64,000 nucleotides of DNA from positions 29,590 through 93,589 of the forward strand of contig CAVTOD010000002.1 in assembly GCA_963736305.1 (NCBI GenBank), written 5' to 3'. The position numbers and the translations under genes were made by a program. This stretch comes from DASUPK01 sp963736305. Its GTDB lineage: Bacteria > Actinomycetota > Thermoleophilia > Solirubrobacterales > 70-9. This document shows, piece after piece, positions 8,334-16,589 of this stretch (position 1 is its first letter; every line of letters begins with the position of its first letter). The notes beneath the pieces were generated by a model, which was not told where the DNA came from, did not search any database, and saw only the letters and a list, made by a program, of their open reading frames with translations.

Positions 8334-8777
8334 ATGAAGCGAATCCGGATACCAAGCCCGGGCGCGTTGCTCGGCATAGTCGCGATCGTCCTCGCGCTGG
8401 CGGGGACCGCCGTGGCTGCCGGGAACCTGAAGCTCGCCGACTTCCAGCCGGACAGCCGCGACAGACTCGCGGGCACTGGCGTCATTCAGTTCGCAGCTCA
8501 GTCGTATGACACCAAGACGTCGGCCAGCGCCACCGAGATCCACACCTTCTCGGTGCAGTGCGAGCTCAGCAAGAAGGCGACCTCGGGCGGGTTCAAGTGG
8601 ACCGGAGCGACACCGCCGATCAGCGGCGACTTCCAGGTCCTGGATCAGTACCCGAACGGGGGCGGCTACGTGGTACGGATGTACATCAAGCCCGCGGGTA
8701 CCGCGGAGCACCAGCCGCTGTCGGTGTATTCGAACTGCGTCAAGTCACGGAAGCAGAACGGGACACCACCCAGCTAA
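8334..8777 (+). CDS. Small secreted or membrane-anchored protein of unknown function
   Basis: A 147-residue protein starting at ATG with a good ribosome site (AAAGGCAGGAG). The N-terminus MKRIRIPSPGALLGIVAIVL, then ALAGTAVAAG, is a signal peptide or anchor of a type often seen on exported proteins of Solirubrobacterales-like bacteria. The mature part is polar, with a probable beta structure and two cysteines (VQCELSKKA, YSNCVKSR) that could form a disulfide. It lies between the Rrf2 gene and cysK but is closed off by a strong terminator, so a link to cysteine synthesis is not indicated. No family was recognised. Confidence 0.75.
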   Translation: MKRIRIPSPGALLGIVAIVLALAGTAVAAGNLKLADFQPDSRDRLAGTGVIQFAAQSYDTKTSASATEIHTFSVQCELSKKATSGGFKWTGATPPISGDFQVLDQYPNGGGYVVRMYIKPAGTAEHQPLSVYSNCVKSRKQNGTPPS

Positions 8778-8796
8778 GGCGGGGCAACCAAGGATG

Positions 8797-8830
8797 GGAA
8801 GGGCCAGGCTTCGCCTGGCCCTTCCTTTCC
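8797..8830 (+). terminator. Intrinsic terminator after the secreted-protein gene
   Basis: A perfect 13-bp stem (8797-8809 with 8813-8825) with loop TTC is followed by TTTCCTTCT. It stands 19 nt after the stop codon at 8777 and separates this gene from cysK. Confidence 0.8.
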
Positions 8831-8851
8831 TTCTGGTGACGGTCTCCAATC

Positions 8852-8881
8852 ACCGGATACCTGACCCGGTTCCGGTAGTTT
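8852..8881 (+). promoter_or_regulatory. cysK promoter with candidate operator
   Basis: The -10 hexamer TAGTTT (8876-8881) ends 6 nt before the cysK ATG, suggesting a leaderless transcript. An inverted repeat ACCGGA (8852-8857)/TCCGGT (8871-8876) with a 13-nt spacer overlaps the core promoter, where a repressor would bind. The half-site CCGGTA also occurs just upstream of the Rrf2 gene (7815-7820). Binding by Rrf2 is inference. Confidence 0.4.
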
Positions 8882-8887
8882 TGTCTG

Positions 8888-9841
8888 ATGGCCGGGTCCA
8901 ACGGGACGACAACCACGCTGCGGGTGGGAGCCGAGAGCTCCGCCGTCGTCGGCAACACACCGTTGGTGGCGCTGCCGCGACTCGGCGCCGAGCTGCCCGG
9001 CGAGGTGGTCGCGAAGCTCGAGTTCTTCAATCCCGGCGGATCGGTCAAGGACCGGATCGGCGTCGCGATGATCGATGCCGCCGAGCGCGACGGCCTGCTC
9101 GAGCCGGGACGCTCCGTGATCGTCGAGCCGACCAGCGGGAACACCGGCATCGCGCTTGCCCTGGTCGCCGCGGCCCGTGACTATCGCCTGATCCTGACCC
9201 TGCCCGAGGGGATGAGCCGTGAGCGCACCGCGCTGCTCCGCACCTACGGCGCCGAGGTCCACGAGACGCCCTCCCTGGGCGGGATGAACGAGGCGGTCGA
9301 GCTCGCCAACCAGCTTGCCAAGGAGCACGATGGCTTCATCCCGCAGCAGTTCTCGAATCCGGCCAACCCCGAGATCCATCGCCGGACCACGGCCGAGGAG
9401 ATCTGGCGCGACCTCGACGGGCAGGTGGACGCGTTCGTCGCCGGCGTCGGTACGGGCGGCACGATCACCGGCGTGGGCCAGGTCTTGAAGGAGCGCCGGC
9501 CGGATATCCGGATCGTCGGCGTTGAGCCTGCTGCCTCACCAGTGCTCTCCGGAGGTCCGCCGGGCGCGCACAAGATCCAGGGGATCGGTGCGGGCTTCGT
9601 CCCCGAGGTGCTCGATCGCGAGGTGATCGACGAGATCGTCGGGATCGGCGATGAGGACGCCCTCGACACCGCTCGCGCGTCGGCGCAGCGGGAGGGCCTC
9701 CTGATCGGCATCTCGGCCGGCGCGGCGGTGCGAGCGGCGCTCGACCTCGCCGCGCGCGAGGAAATGGCCGGGAAGCGGATCGTCGTGATCGTTCCCGACT
9801 CCGGTGAGCGATACATGTCGCTGCCGTTCTTCGCCCCGTGA
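8888..9841 (+). CDS. cysK: Cysteine synthase A (O-acetylserine sulfhydrylase)
   Basis: A 317-residue fold-type II PLP enzyme that joins sulfide and O-acetylserine to give cysteine. The PLP lysine is in FFNPGGSVKDRIG, the substrate loop is VEPTSGNTGIALA, and the phosphate loop is GVGTGGTITGVGQ. The C-terminal ISAGAAVRAAL and VVIVPDSGERYMS are also typical. cysE follows 30 nt downstream with its own -10 hexamer. The arrangement with cysE and an Rrf2 gene points to cysteine biosynthesis rather than cystathionine synthesis. Confidence 0.95.
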   Translation: MAGSNGTTTTLRVGAESSAVVGNTPLVALPRLGAELPGEVVAKLEFFNPGGSVKDRIGVAMIDAAERDGLLEPGRSVIVEPTSGNTGIALALVAAARDYRLILTLPEGMSRERTALLRTYGAEVHETPSLGGMNEAVELANQLAKEHDGFIPQQFSNPANPEIHRRTTAEEIWRDLDGQVDAFVAGVGTGGTITGVGQVLKERRPDIRIVGVEPAASPVLSGGPPGAHKIQGIGAGFVPEVLDREVIDEIVGIGDEDALDTARASAQREGLLIGISAGAAVRAALDLAAREEMAGKRIVVIVPDSGERYMSLPFFAP

Positions 9842-9858
9842 GCGGGGCCCCGCCACCC

Positions 9859-9864
9859 TAAGCT
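9859..9864 (+). promoter_or_regulatory. -10 hexamer for cysE
   Basis: TAAGCT ends 7 nt before the cysE GTG, with no Shine-Dalgarno sequence between. This spacing predicts transcription starting at or next to the start codon. Confidence 0.4.
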
Positions 9865-9871
9865 TCTGGAC

Positions 9872-10609
9872 GTGCTTGGCCTAGGAACGTTTCGGCGCGT
9901 GCTCAAGGAGGTGTCGGCCGACGTCACCTCCGCCCGCGAGCGCGATCCCGCCGCTCGCGGAATCGGCACGCTCGAGATCCTCACCGGGTGGGCCGGGGTG
10001 CAGGCGCTGCTCGCGCATCGCGTCGCACACGCGCTCTGGGAGGCCGAGGTGCCGCTCGTCCCGCGGACGATCGCGTACACGAGCCGCGCCATCACCGGCA
10101 TCGAGATCCATCCCGCCGCCAGGATCGGCTCGGACTTCTTCATCGACCACGGATCTGGCGTGGTGGTCGGGGAGACCGCCGAGATCGGCGACCGCGTGAC
10201 CCTCTACCAGGGCGTCACCCTGGGCGGCACCGGGTTCGCCCGCGGGAAGCGGCACCCGACCCTGGATGACGATGTCACCGTGGGCTCGGGCGCCAAGCTG
10301 CTCGGCCCGGTGACCGTCGGGCGCAACGCGAAGGTCGGCGCCAACACCGTGGTCATCGAGGACGTGCCGCCGCAGACCACGGTCGTGGGGAATCCTGGGC
10401 ATCCCGTGCGCGTCGAGGGACGGCCGGTTGAGGGCCCCGACACAGACTGGATTCACCTGCCCGACCCGATCGCGGAGGCGATGAAGGAGCTCTTCGAGCG
10501 GATCGCTCAGCTCGAGAAGCGGCTCGCTGATGCGACCGGGGAGGACGCCCGTGAAGCGGACGTGACGGAACTCCGACCCAAGAAGGGACCGAGCTCAGCC
10601 GGCGGTTAG
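9872..10609 (+). CDS. cysE: Serine O-acetyltransferase
   Basis: A 245-residue left-handed beta-helix acetyltransferase that makes O-acetylserine from serine and acetyl-CoA for CysK. Hexapeptide-repeat features are clear: IHPAARIGSDFFIDHGSGVV, GETAEIGDRVTLYQGVTLGG and TVGRNAKVGANTVVIEDVPP. The N-terminal helical part is short, as in the compact bacterial form. The C-terminus is unusually long, with a coiled-coil-like segment (MKELFERIAQLEKRLADA) and a polar tail. The GTG start fits the upstream -10 hexamer. Confidence 0.94.
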   Translation: MLGLGTFRRVLKEVSADVTSARERDPAARGIGTLEILTGWAGVQALLAHRVAHALWEAEVPLVPRTIAYTSRAITGIEIHPAARIGSDFFIDHGSGVVVGETAEIGDRVTLYQGVTLGGTGFARGKRHPTLDDDVTVGSGAKLLGPVTVGRNAKVGANTVVIEDVPPQTTVVGNPGHPVRVEGRPVEGPDTDWIHLPDPIAEAMKELFERIAQLEKRLADATGEDAREADVTELRPKKGPSSAGG

Positions 10610-10626
10610 CCAGCGGGACCCGGGCC

Positions 10627-10632
10627 TATGCT
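10627..10632 (+). promoter_or_regulatory. -10 hexamer for uvrD
   Basis: TATGCT ends exactly 6 nt before GTG 10639, which supports this start codon and a leaderless transcript. A competing TTG start at 10660 has AGAGAGG upstream. Confidence 0.45.
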
Positions 10633-10638
10633 TGGCCC

Positions 10639-13600
10639 GTGGCCCGCGGAAGAGAGGAATTGAAGGTCGCGCCGGACCCGGCGCCCGAGCAGATGCCCGG
10701 GGCGCCCGTCGAACCCGGCGCCGACCAGGTGGAGCGCCTGCTCGCGGGGCTCAACACGCCCCAGAGAGAGGCCGTCACCTTCGGCGAGGGACCGCTGCTG
10801 ATCCTGGCGGGTGCCGGATCGGGGAAGACGCGGGCTCTGACCCACCGGATCGCCTGGCTGCTCGCCACGGGCCGGGCACACCCGAACGAGATCCTGGCGA
10901 TCACCTTCACGAACAAGGCCGCGAACGAGATGCGCGAGCGCGTCTCGTCGCTGATCGGCGGCGTTCCCCGGCGGATGTGGGTGATGACCTTCCACGCGGC
11001 CTGCGCGAGGCTGCTGCGGATCGAGGCCGAGCGCCTCGGCTACACCAGCCGCTTCACGATCTACGACGAGGCCGACTCGCTGCGCATGCTGAAGCGCTGC
11101 ATGGAGGAGCTCGAGGTCGACACCAAACGCTACCCGCCCCGAGCCATCCGTGCCCGGATCTCGGACGCCAAGAACCAGCTGATCGACGCCGAGACCTACC
11201 AGGAGCAGGTCGGCGGGGTCTTCGAGGACATGGTCGGGCAGGCGTACCGCCTGTATGAGCGCCGGATGCTCGACGCGAACTCGATGGACTTCGACGATCT
11301 GTTGATGCGGACGGTCAACGTGCTCGAGCTCTTCGAGGACGTCCGCCGCCGCTATCGCGAGCGCTTCAAGTGGATCCTGGTGGACGAGTACCAGGACACG
11401 AACCACGCCCAGTACCGGCTTCTGCAGCTGCTCGCCGGGCAGGACGGGAATCTCACCGTTGTTGGTGACGAGGATCAGTGTGTCTTGGAAGGCACGCAGA
11501 TCACGATGGGCGACGGATCAACAAAACCCATCGAAGAGATCAAGCCTGGAGAGATGGTTCTTTCGAGCTACGGAAGCGGCGACCTACGACCTGCTCGCGT
11601 TCTGAGGATCCATCGCGCCCATCGAGACACCGGGGTGGAGGTTGGGACGAAGAGTGGGAAACGGCTCGTGAGTACGCAGGAACACACGCATTTCGCTGGC
11701 TACCGCCTTGGACTCACACCGCAGATGCACATCACATATCTGATGCAGAAGAACCCCGTTGGTTTTCGCGTGGGCACTACTTGCGTACATACAAATGGGG
11801 ACCGAAAACCACGCCTTGGCCTAGCTCAGCGCTGCTTGCAAGAAGGCGCGGACGCCGGATGGGTGATCTCAACGCACATTGACGAGGCTGATGCCCGCAC
11901 CGAGGAAGCGATTCTCGCCGCGACATATGGCCTTCCGCCGCTGCCGTTTAACGCTCGAAAGTCGAGGCCGGTCAATGGCGTCGTGGCCAGTCAGGAGCTG
12001 CTTGACGAGGTCTTCTCGACGGTGGACACGATGAGTGGCGGGCTGCGGCTCCTAGCCGATGAGGGACTTGATCCGTCGCATCCACATCACTCCGCGCAAG
12101 CAAGCACTGGCTTCCGGCGAAAGCTCACGATCACATTGTGCGGCGACCGTCGAGGACGGACGCCGATGCATCGGATAGCGATGTATGGCGAGGATGACGG
12201 AGGCCGCGCGCTGCTTGAGGACCTAGGTCTGAGTGTTCGGCCGGCAAGGAAGAGCTCCAAGACTTGGCGTCACGAGTCTGCGTTCAGCGATATGGAAGCC
12301 CTCCTTCAACGCGTTCGGATGATTCAGCAAGCGCTTGATCCCGTGGTGACCTGGACGGCACGTCTCGGGCGGCGGGTCACAGGTCAAGGCAACTCTCTGC
12401 CTTTCGCTCCCGCCGGATCCGTCCGTCCCGGAATGGCGGTCTTCGCGGAGGGCGGAGAATTCGATCTCATTACGTCGGTCGCGACTGTCCCGGTCGACAA
12501 GCCGTTCTTCGACTTGGATGTCGAGGGCACACACAACTACATCGCCAATGGCCTAATCACTCACAACTCGGTCTACGGCTTTAGAGGCGCCGAGGTCCGC
12601 AACATCCTCGAGTTCGAGAGGGACTTCCCCGATGCGGCGGTGGTGAAGCTCGAGCAGAACTACCGATCCAGCGAGACCATCCTCAAGGCCGCCAACGCCG
12701 TCATCTCCCACAACACCGGCCGGCTCGGCAAGCACCTCTGGTCGGACCTGGGCGAGGGCGAGAAGATCCACGTCGCCGAGCTCGAGGACGAGCACGCCGA
12801 GGCCCGGTTCGTCGCCGGGGAGATCGAGGAGCTGATCGACCAGCACGACCTGACGCGTGACGAGATCGCGGTCTTCTACCGGACCAACGCGCACAGCCGC
12901 GTGCTGGAGGACATCCTCGTCCGCTACGAGCTGCCCTACCAGGTGATCGGAGGGACGAAGTTCTACGAGCGGGCCGAGATCAAGGACGCGGTCGCCTACC
13001 TGCAGCTGCTCGTCAATCCGGCCGACGAGGTGAGCTTTTCGCGGGTGATCAACTCCCCGCGGCGTGGGATCGGGAACACCAGCCAGGGCCGCCTGCTCGC
13101 GCACGCCAACACGACCGGCCGCACCATCTGGGAGATCGCGCTGGAGCCCGAGACCGTTCCCGGGCTCTCCGGGGCCGCGATCAAGTCGATCGGCCGGTTC
13201 ACCGAATTGATCGAGGAGCTGCGCGCGGAGTTCGAGGGCGGAGCGGTTGCCGACCTGCTGCGCGCCCTGCTCGAGCGCTCCGGGTATCTCGACGCGCTGC
13301 GGGCCGAGCGGACCATCGAGGCCGAGGGCAGGATCGAGAACCTCGAGGAGCTGGTCGGGGTGGCCGCCGAGTTCGACGCCAACCGGCAGGTCGAAGGGCC
13401 GTCGGAGATCCCGCCGCTCGAGGAGTTCCTCCAGGCGATCTCGCTCTACACCGACCAGGACGACATGAGCCGGGACGAATCCAAGGTGACGCTGATGACC
13501 CTCCACAACGCCAAGGGGCTCGAGTACGACGCCGTCTTCATCATCGGCTGCGAGGAGGGCGTCTTCCCGCACTCCCGCTCGCTGGAGGAGGGGAATGAGG

Positions 13601-14031
13601 AGGAGGAACGACGACTCGCCTACGTCGGGATCACGCGGGCGCGCAAGAGGCTCTGGATGACCCACGCGCGGAGCCGCCGCCTCTTCGCCGGACGCGAGAC
13701 CGGGTTCCCGTCCCGCTTCCTCTCCGAGCTTCCCGACGACCTCGTCGAGCGCGAGGGCACCCAGGAGCAGGCGATCACGGGCTGGTCGCTGGGCGGCTCC
13801 ACGGGTCCCACGCCGAAGGCCGACCCGTCCCTCTCCTTCGTCACCGGGGACGACATCGTGCACGCCAGCTTCGGCGACGGCGTCGTCACCGCCGTGGAGC
13901 CGGGCGGCGTGATTGTCGTCCGCTTCGCCAGCGATGGTGCCGAGCGCAAGCTGATGGCCGACTACGCCCCCCTCAAACATCAATCGGGTTCCCCCTCGGC
14001 TTCGCCGTCGGGGGACCCTCGCATCAGCTGA
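10639..14031 (+). CDS. pcrA: UvrD/PcrA-type DNA helicase containing an intein
   Basis: An 1130-residue precursor. Without the intein (residues 281-643) it is a 767-residue superfamily 1A helicase, used in nucleotide-excision repair and replication conflict resolution. Motifs in order: Walker A LAGAGSGKTRAL (57-67), ITFTNKAANEMRERV, Walker B WILVDEYQDTNHAQYRLL (near 250), motif III GDEDQ/SVYGFRGA (split by the intein), motif IV LEQNYRSSETIL, motif V TLMTLHNAKGLEYDAVF and motif VI LAYVGITRARKRL. The C-terminus has a Tudor-like stretch (DIVHASFGDGVVTAVEPGG) and a short Ser/Pro tail. Start choice is GTG 10639; TTG 10660 or ATG 10693 are possible. Its TGA overlaps the folD ATG by one base. Confidence 0.94.
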   Translation: MARGREELKVAPDPAPEQMPGAPVEPGADQVERLLAGLNTPQREAVTFGEGPLLILAGAGSGKTRALTHRIAWLLATGRAHPNEILAITFTNKAANEMRERVSSLIGGVPRRMWVMTFHAACARLLRIEAERLGYTSRFTIYDEADSLRMLKRCMEELEVDTKRYPPRAIRARISDAKNQLIDAETYQEQVGGVFEDMVGQAYRLYERRMLDANSMDFDDLLMRTVNVLELFEDVRRRYRERFKWILVDEYQDTNHAQYRLLQLLAGQDGNLTVVGDEDQCVLEGTQITMGDGSTKPIEEIKPGEMVLSSYGSGDLRPARVLRIHRAHRDTGVEVGTKSGKRLVSTQEHTHFAGYRLGLTPQMHITYLMQKNPVGFRVGTTCVHTNGDRKPRLGLAQRCLQEGADAGWVISTHIDEADARTEEAILAATYGLPPLPFNARKSRPVNGVVASQELLDEVFSTVDTMSGGLRLLADEGLDPSHPHHSAQASTGFRRKLTITLCGDRRGRTPMHRIAMYGEDDGGRALLEDLGLSVRPARKSSKTWRHESAFSDMEALLQRVRMIQQALDPVVTWTARLGRRVTGQGNSLPFAPAGSVRPGMAVFAEGGEFDLITSVATVPVDKPFFDLDVEGTHNYIANGLITHNSVYGFRGAEVRNILEFERDFPDAAVVKLEQNYRSSETILKAANAVISHNTGRLGKHLWSDLGEGEKIHVAELEDEHAEARFVAGEIEELIDQHDLTRDEIAVFYRTNAHSRVLEDILVRYELPYQVIGGTKFYERAEIKDAVAYLQLLVNPADEVSFSRVINSPRRGIGNTSQGRLLAHANTTGRTIWEIALEPETVPGLSGAAIKSIGRFTELIEELRAEFEGGAVADLLRALLERSGYLDALRAERTIEAEGRIENLEELVGVAAEFDANRQVEGPSEIPPLEEFLQAISLYTDQDDMSRDESKVTLMTLHNAKGLEYDAVFIIGCEEGVFPHSRSLEEGNEEEERRLAYVGITRARKRLWMTHARSRRLFAGRETGFPSRFLSELPDDLVEREGTQEQAITGWSLGGSTGPTPKADPSLSFVTGDDIVHASFGDGVVTAVEPGGVIVVRFASDGAERKLMADYAPLKHQSGSPSASPSGDPRIS
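11479..12567 (+). mobile_element. Intein in helicase motif III
   Basis: A 363-residue in-frame insertion between GDEDQ and SVYGFRGA. Splicing residues are complete: Cys1 (CVLEGTQITMGDGSTKPIEE), block B TxxH (STQEHTHF), block F FDLDVEGTHNYIANG, terminal His-Asn (LITHN) and Ser as the +1 residue. The middle has no LAGLIDADG motif. Instead, ITYLMQKN, GFRVGTT, RLGLAQR, WVISTH and EADARTEEAIL recall a weak GIY-YIG layout. The DNA looks less GC-rich than the flanking helicase, which fits horizontal transfer. Splicing should restore a normal helicase. Confidence 0.93.
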
Positions 14032-14900
14032 TGGGCGCCACTGTGATCGACGGCAAGGCCGTCGCCGCTTCCGTGCGCGAGCGGGTCCGCGGCGAGGTCG
14101 AGGGGCTGTCGCGCGAGATCGGGAGGCCCCCGGGCCTCGCCACGGTGCTGGTCGGCGACGACCCCGCCTCGGCCATCTACGTGCGCCGCAAGCGGGAGGC
14201 GTGTGAGGAGGTCGGGATCCGCTCCTTCCATAACGAGCCCGACGGCTCCATTTCCCAGGCGGACCTGCTCGATCTCGTGGGAGAGCTCAACGACTCCGAT
14301 GAGATCGACGGAATCCTGGTCCAGCTGCCACTTCCGGAGCAGATCGATGCCGCTGCGATCGTCAACGCGCTCGACCCGGACAAGGACGTCGACGGGCTGA
14401 CGCCGATCAGCGCGGGCAGGCTCGCCCGCGGAGAGCCGGGCCTGGTGCCCTGCACGCCGCAGGGAATCATGGAGCTGCTCTCCTCGGCAGGGGTGGATCC
14501 AGCCGGCAAGGAGGCCGTGATTGTCGGGCGCTCCAATCTGGTCGGGCGCCCCGTCTTCTCCCTGCTGCTCGGCGCCAACGCGACGGTGACGATCTGCCAC
14601 AGCCGCACGCGAGACCTCGGCGAGGTCTGCCGGCGCGCGGAGATCCTGGTTGCCGCCGCGGGCCGGCCCAAGCTGATCGGCGGCGACATGGTGCGTCCTG
14701 GCGCAACAGTGATCGACGTCGGCACCAACCGCACCGATGACGGACTCGTCGGCGACGTCGACTTCGATGCGGCCGTGGAGGTCGCGGGCGCCATCACGCC
14801 CGTCCCCGGAGGCGTCGGGCCGATGACCATCGCGATGCTCCTGGCGAACACCGTCCAGGCGGCCCGTGGCCGTCTGACGGCGCCCGCCGCGAGTGCTTGA
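14031..14900 (+). CDS. folD: Methylenetetrahydrofolate dehydrogenase/cyclohydrolase
   Basis: A 289-residue bifunctional one-carbon enzyme that interconverts 5,10-methylene-, methenyl- and 10-formyl-THF. Signatures: GDDPASAIYVRRKREACEEV with the catalytic Lys in YVRRKR, GILVQLPLPEQID, PCTPQGIMELL, VIVGRSNLVGRPV and PVPGGVGPMTIAMLL. The ATG overlaps the uvrD stop codon (TGATG), so the gene is probably translationally coupled to the helicase. Confidence 0.96.
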   Translation: MGATVIDGKAVAASVRERVRGEVEGLSREIGRPPGLATVLVGDDPASAIYVRRKREACEEVGIRSFHNEPDGSISQADLLDLVGELNDSDEIDGILVQLPLPEQIDAAAIVNALDPDKDVDGLTPISAGRLARGEPGLVPCTPQGIMELLSSAGVDPAGKEAVIVGRSNLVGRPVFSLLLGANATVTICHSRTRDLGEVCRRAEILVAAAGRPKLIGGDMVRPGATVIDVGTNRTDDGLVGDVDFDAAVEVAGAITPVPGGVGPMTIAMLLANTVQAARGRLTAPAASA

Positions 14901-14933
14901 ATCCCCCCGTCAAATCCATCGACGGAGGCTGAC

Positions 14934-15638
14934 TTGGACTCATCAAGGCTTCGCACGGGGGAGATCGTCGCCGGGCTAGGCGGCGTCGCCCTGTTCGTGT
15001 TCCTGTTCTTCGATTGGTTCGGCGGCGGCGCGGAGGTGAGCGGCAGCCTGGTGAACGGCACCGCGACGCTCTCGCATCCGGGGATCAGCGGCTGGGACGC
15101 ACTGGCCGATCTGCCGGGCTTCCTGATCATTCTCTCCGGCGTCTCCGGGATCGCATTGGCCTGTCTGGCCGCTGCGGGACAGAGGGTGAACATCCCCGCC
15201 CGCCGCGGGGCGGTCACCGCCCTGCTCGGCACCCTGGCGGTGCTGCTGATCCTCTGGCGGATGTTCGCCGGGTCGCCCACGCTCAAGATCGGCGTGTTCC
15301 TGGGACTCGCGGCCGCGATCGCGATCACCGCCGGCGCCCTGATGGCGCTCGATGAGGAAGGCTTCCAGCCGCTGGTCGCCGTCGCCGGCGGCCCCACCCG
15401 GGCCGCATCGGCCAGCGCACCGGCGGCGACGCCGCCCGCGCCCGCCGCGATACCGGCCACCGGCTCGACCGGCTCCAGCGGCTCCACCACGACCAAGCGC
15501 TCGACGGCGAAGAAGAAGCCGGCCGCGCGGTCGGGTTCGAAGGCGAAGTCTGCGAGCTCTCGCTCCAGCTCGACCAAGAAGAAGCCGAGCTCGTCGCGCT
15601 CGAGCGGCAGGAAGAGCTCGTCGAGCCGCAAGAAGTAG
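14934..15638 (+). CDS. Four-helix membrane protein with a Lys/Ser-rich histone-like tail
   Basis: A 234-residue protein starting at TTG, 5 nt after GGAGG. About four membrane segments (IVAGLGGVALFVFLFF, GFLIILSGVSGIALAC, VTALLGTLAVLLILWRM, KIGVFLGLAAAIAITAGAL) occupy residues 8-140. The last ~80 residues are Ala/Pro- then Lys/Ser/Arg-rich (KKKPAARSGSKAKS, ending in RKSSSSRKK), like histone H1 tails. It is the first of four tandem paralogues sharing an N-terminal RLxxGE/Q-I/L motif. The function is unknown; the tail could bind nucleic acid or anionic lipid, which is inference. Confidence 0.8.
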   Translation: MDSSRLRTGEIVAGLGGVALFVFLFFDWFGGGAEVSGSLVNGTATLSHPGISGWDALADLPGFLIILSGVSGIALACLAAAGQRVNIPARRGAVTALLGTLAVLLILWRMFAGSPTLKIGVFLGLAAAIAITAGALMALDEEGFQPLVAVAGGPTRAASASAPAATPPAPAAIPATGSTGSSGSTTTKRSTAKKKPAARSGSKAKSASSRSSSTKKKPSSSRSSGRKSSSSRKK

Positions 15639-15674
15639 CCGGCTGAGATATCCGAAAATCGAGGGAGGACGAAC

Positions 15675-16121
15675 ATGACTGGAAGGTTGTCTCAGGGGCA
15701 GTTGATCGCCGGCATCGGAGCCATCGTGCTCCTCGTTGCGATGTTCCTGCCCTGGATCGGGGTGAGCGGCCCATCGCTTCCGGCCGGGATCACCGTGCCC
15801 GGCGGCGTCAGCACCGGAAGCACCTCGGAGAACATCTGGAAGGGCTCCACGCTCGACGTCTATCTGCTGATCACCGTGATCGTGGCGGCGCTGCCGGCGC
15901 TCCTGGCCCTCACCGACAGCTCGGAGGAGTTCTCCTTCGTCTCCGCCGCGACGTTCCTGTTCGGGGTCGTGGGAGTGATCCTGATCGCCGCTTTCCTGAC
16001 CGTCGACTTTCCCGATGGCGCTGATCGTAAGATCGGCGCATTCATCGGCCTGGGGGCCGCCATTGCGATCGCGGTGGGCGGTTTCAGGGCCATGCAGGAA
16101 GAGGTCGCCGGGGAGATATAG
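15675..16121 (+). CDS. Small four-helix membrane protein (paralogue 2)
   Basis: A 148-residue protein beginning MTGRLSQGQLIAGIGAIVLL, with GGGAGG-type purine-rich sequence upstream. Four hydrophobic segments are visible, with a short polar loop after the first (FLPWIGVSGPS) and the ending DRKIGAFIGLGAAIAIAVGG. The sequence is clearly related to the neighbours at 14934, 16152 and 16586 in the N-terminal motif, the FLPW turn and the terminal RKIG-F-GL segment. No enzymatic motif is present and the function is unknown. Confidence 0.8.
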   Translation: MTGRLSQGQLIAGIGAIVLLVAMFLPWIGVSGPSLPAGITVPGGVSTGSTSENIWKGSTLDVYLLITVIVAALPALLALTDSSEEFSFVSAATFLFGVVGVILIAAFLTVDFPDGADRKIGAFIGLGAAIAIAVGGFRAMQEEVAGEI

Positions 16122-16151
16122 GCTCGGTCCAGTCAAGACAGAGGAGGACAG

Positions 16152-16589
16152 TTGGACGCGAATAGGTTGTCTCAGGGGCAGCTCGTCGCCGCGGTTGCGG
16201 CGATCGCCCTCTTCATCATCAGCTTCCTGCCCTGGTTCGGCATTTCTGGCGCCGTCACCGTGGGCGGGACGACGATCGGCGGATCCCAGAACTTCAGCCT
16301 CTGGAAGGCTGAGAACCCACTCGACATCTATCTGCTGATCGTGATTCTCGTGGCACTGGTGCCGGCGGTTCTGGCCCTGATGGGCGACGGCGCCGATGCG
16401 CCGATGGCCTCGATGGCCACCGCGCTCCTGGCGGGCGTCGGCACCCTCCTCATCCTGTACCAGGTGTTCGACACGCCGGGCGACCTCGACCGCAAGATCG
16501 GCCTGTTCCTCGGCCTGATCGCGTGCGCCGGGATCGCCGTGGGCGGCTACCTGACGATGCAGGACACCGCCGGAGGAGACCGGTACTGA
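16152..16589 (+). CDS. Small four-helix membrane protein (paralogue 3)
   Basis: A 145-residue protein with a TTG start (LDANRLSQGQLVAAVAAIAL); GAGGAGG stands 6 nt upstream. It shares FLPWFGISG, LDIYLLIVILVALVPAVLAL and DRKIGLFLGLIACAGIAVGG with paralogue 2, so the pair arose by tandem duplication. The function is unknown. Confidence 0.8.
   Translation: MDANRLSQGQLVAAVAAIALFIISFLPWFGISGAVTVGGTTIGGSQNFSLWKAENPLDIYLLIVILVALVPAVLALMGDGADAPMASMATALLAGVGTLLILYQVFDTPGDLDRKIGLFLGLIACAGIAVGGYLTMQDTAGGDRY

Noticed and set aside
13994..14026. Hairpin at the uvrD-folD junction as a terminator
   Set aside because: The stem has internal mismatches, lies inside the uvrD coding end, has no T-tract, and the genes overlap by one base, so termination there would be odd.
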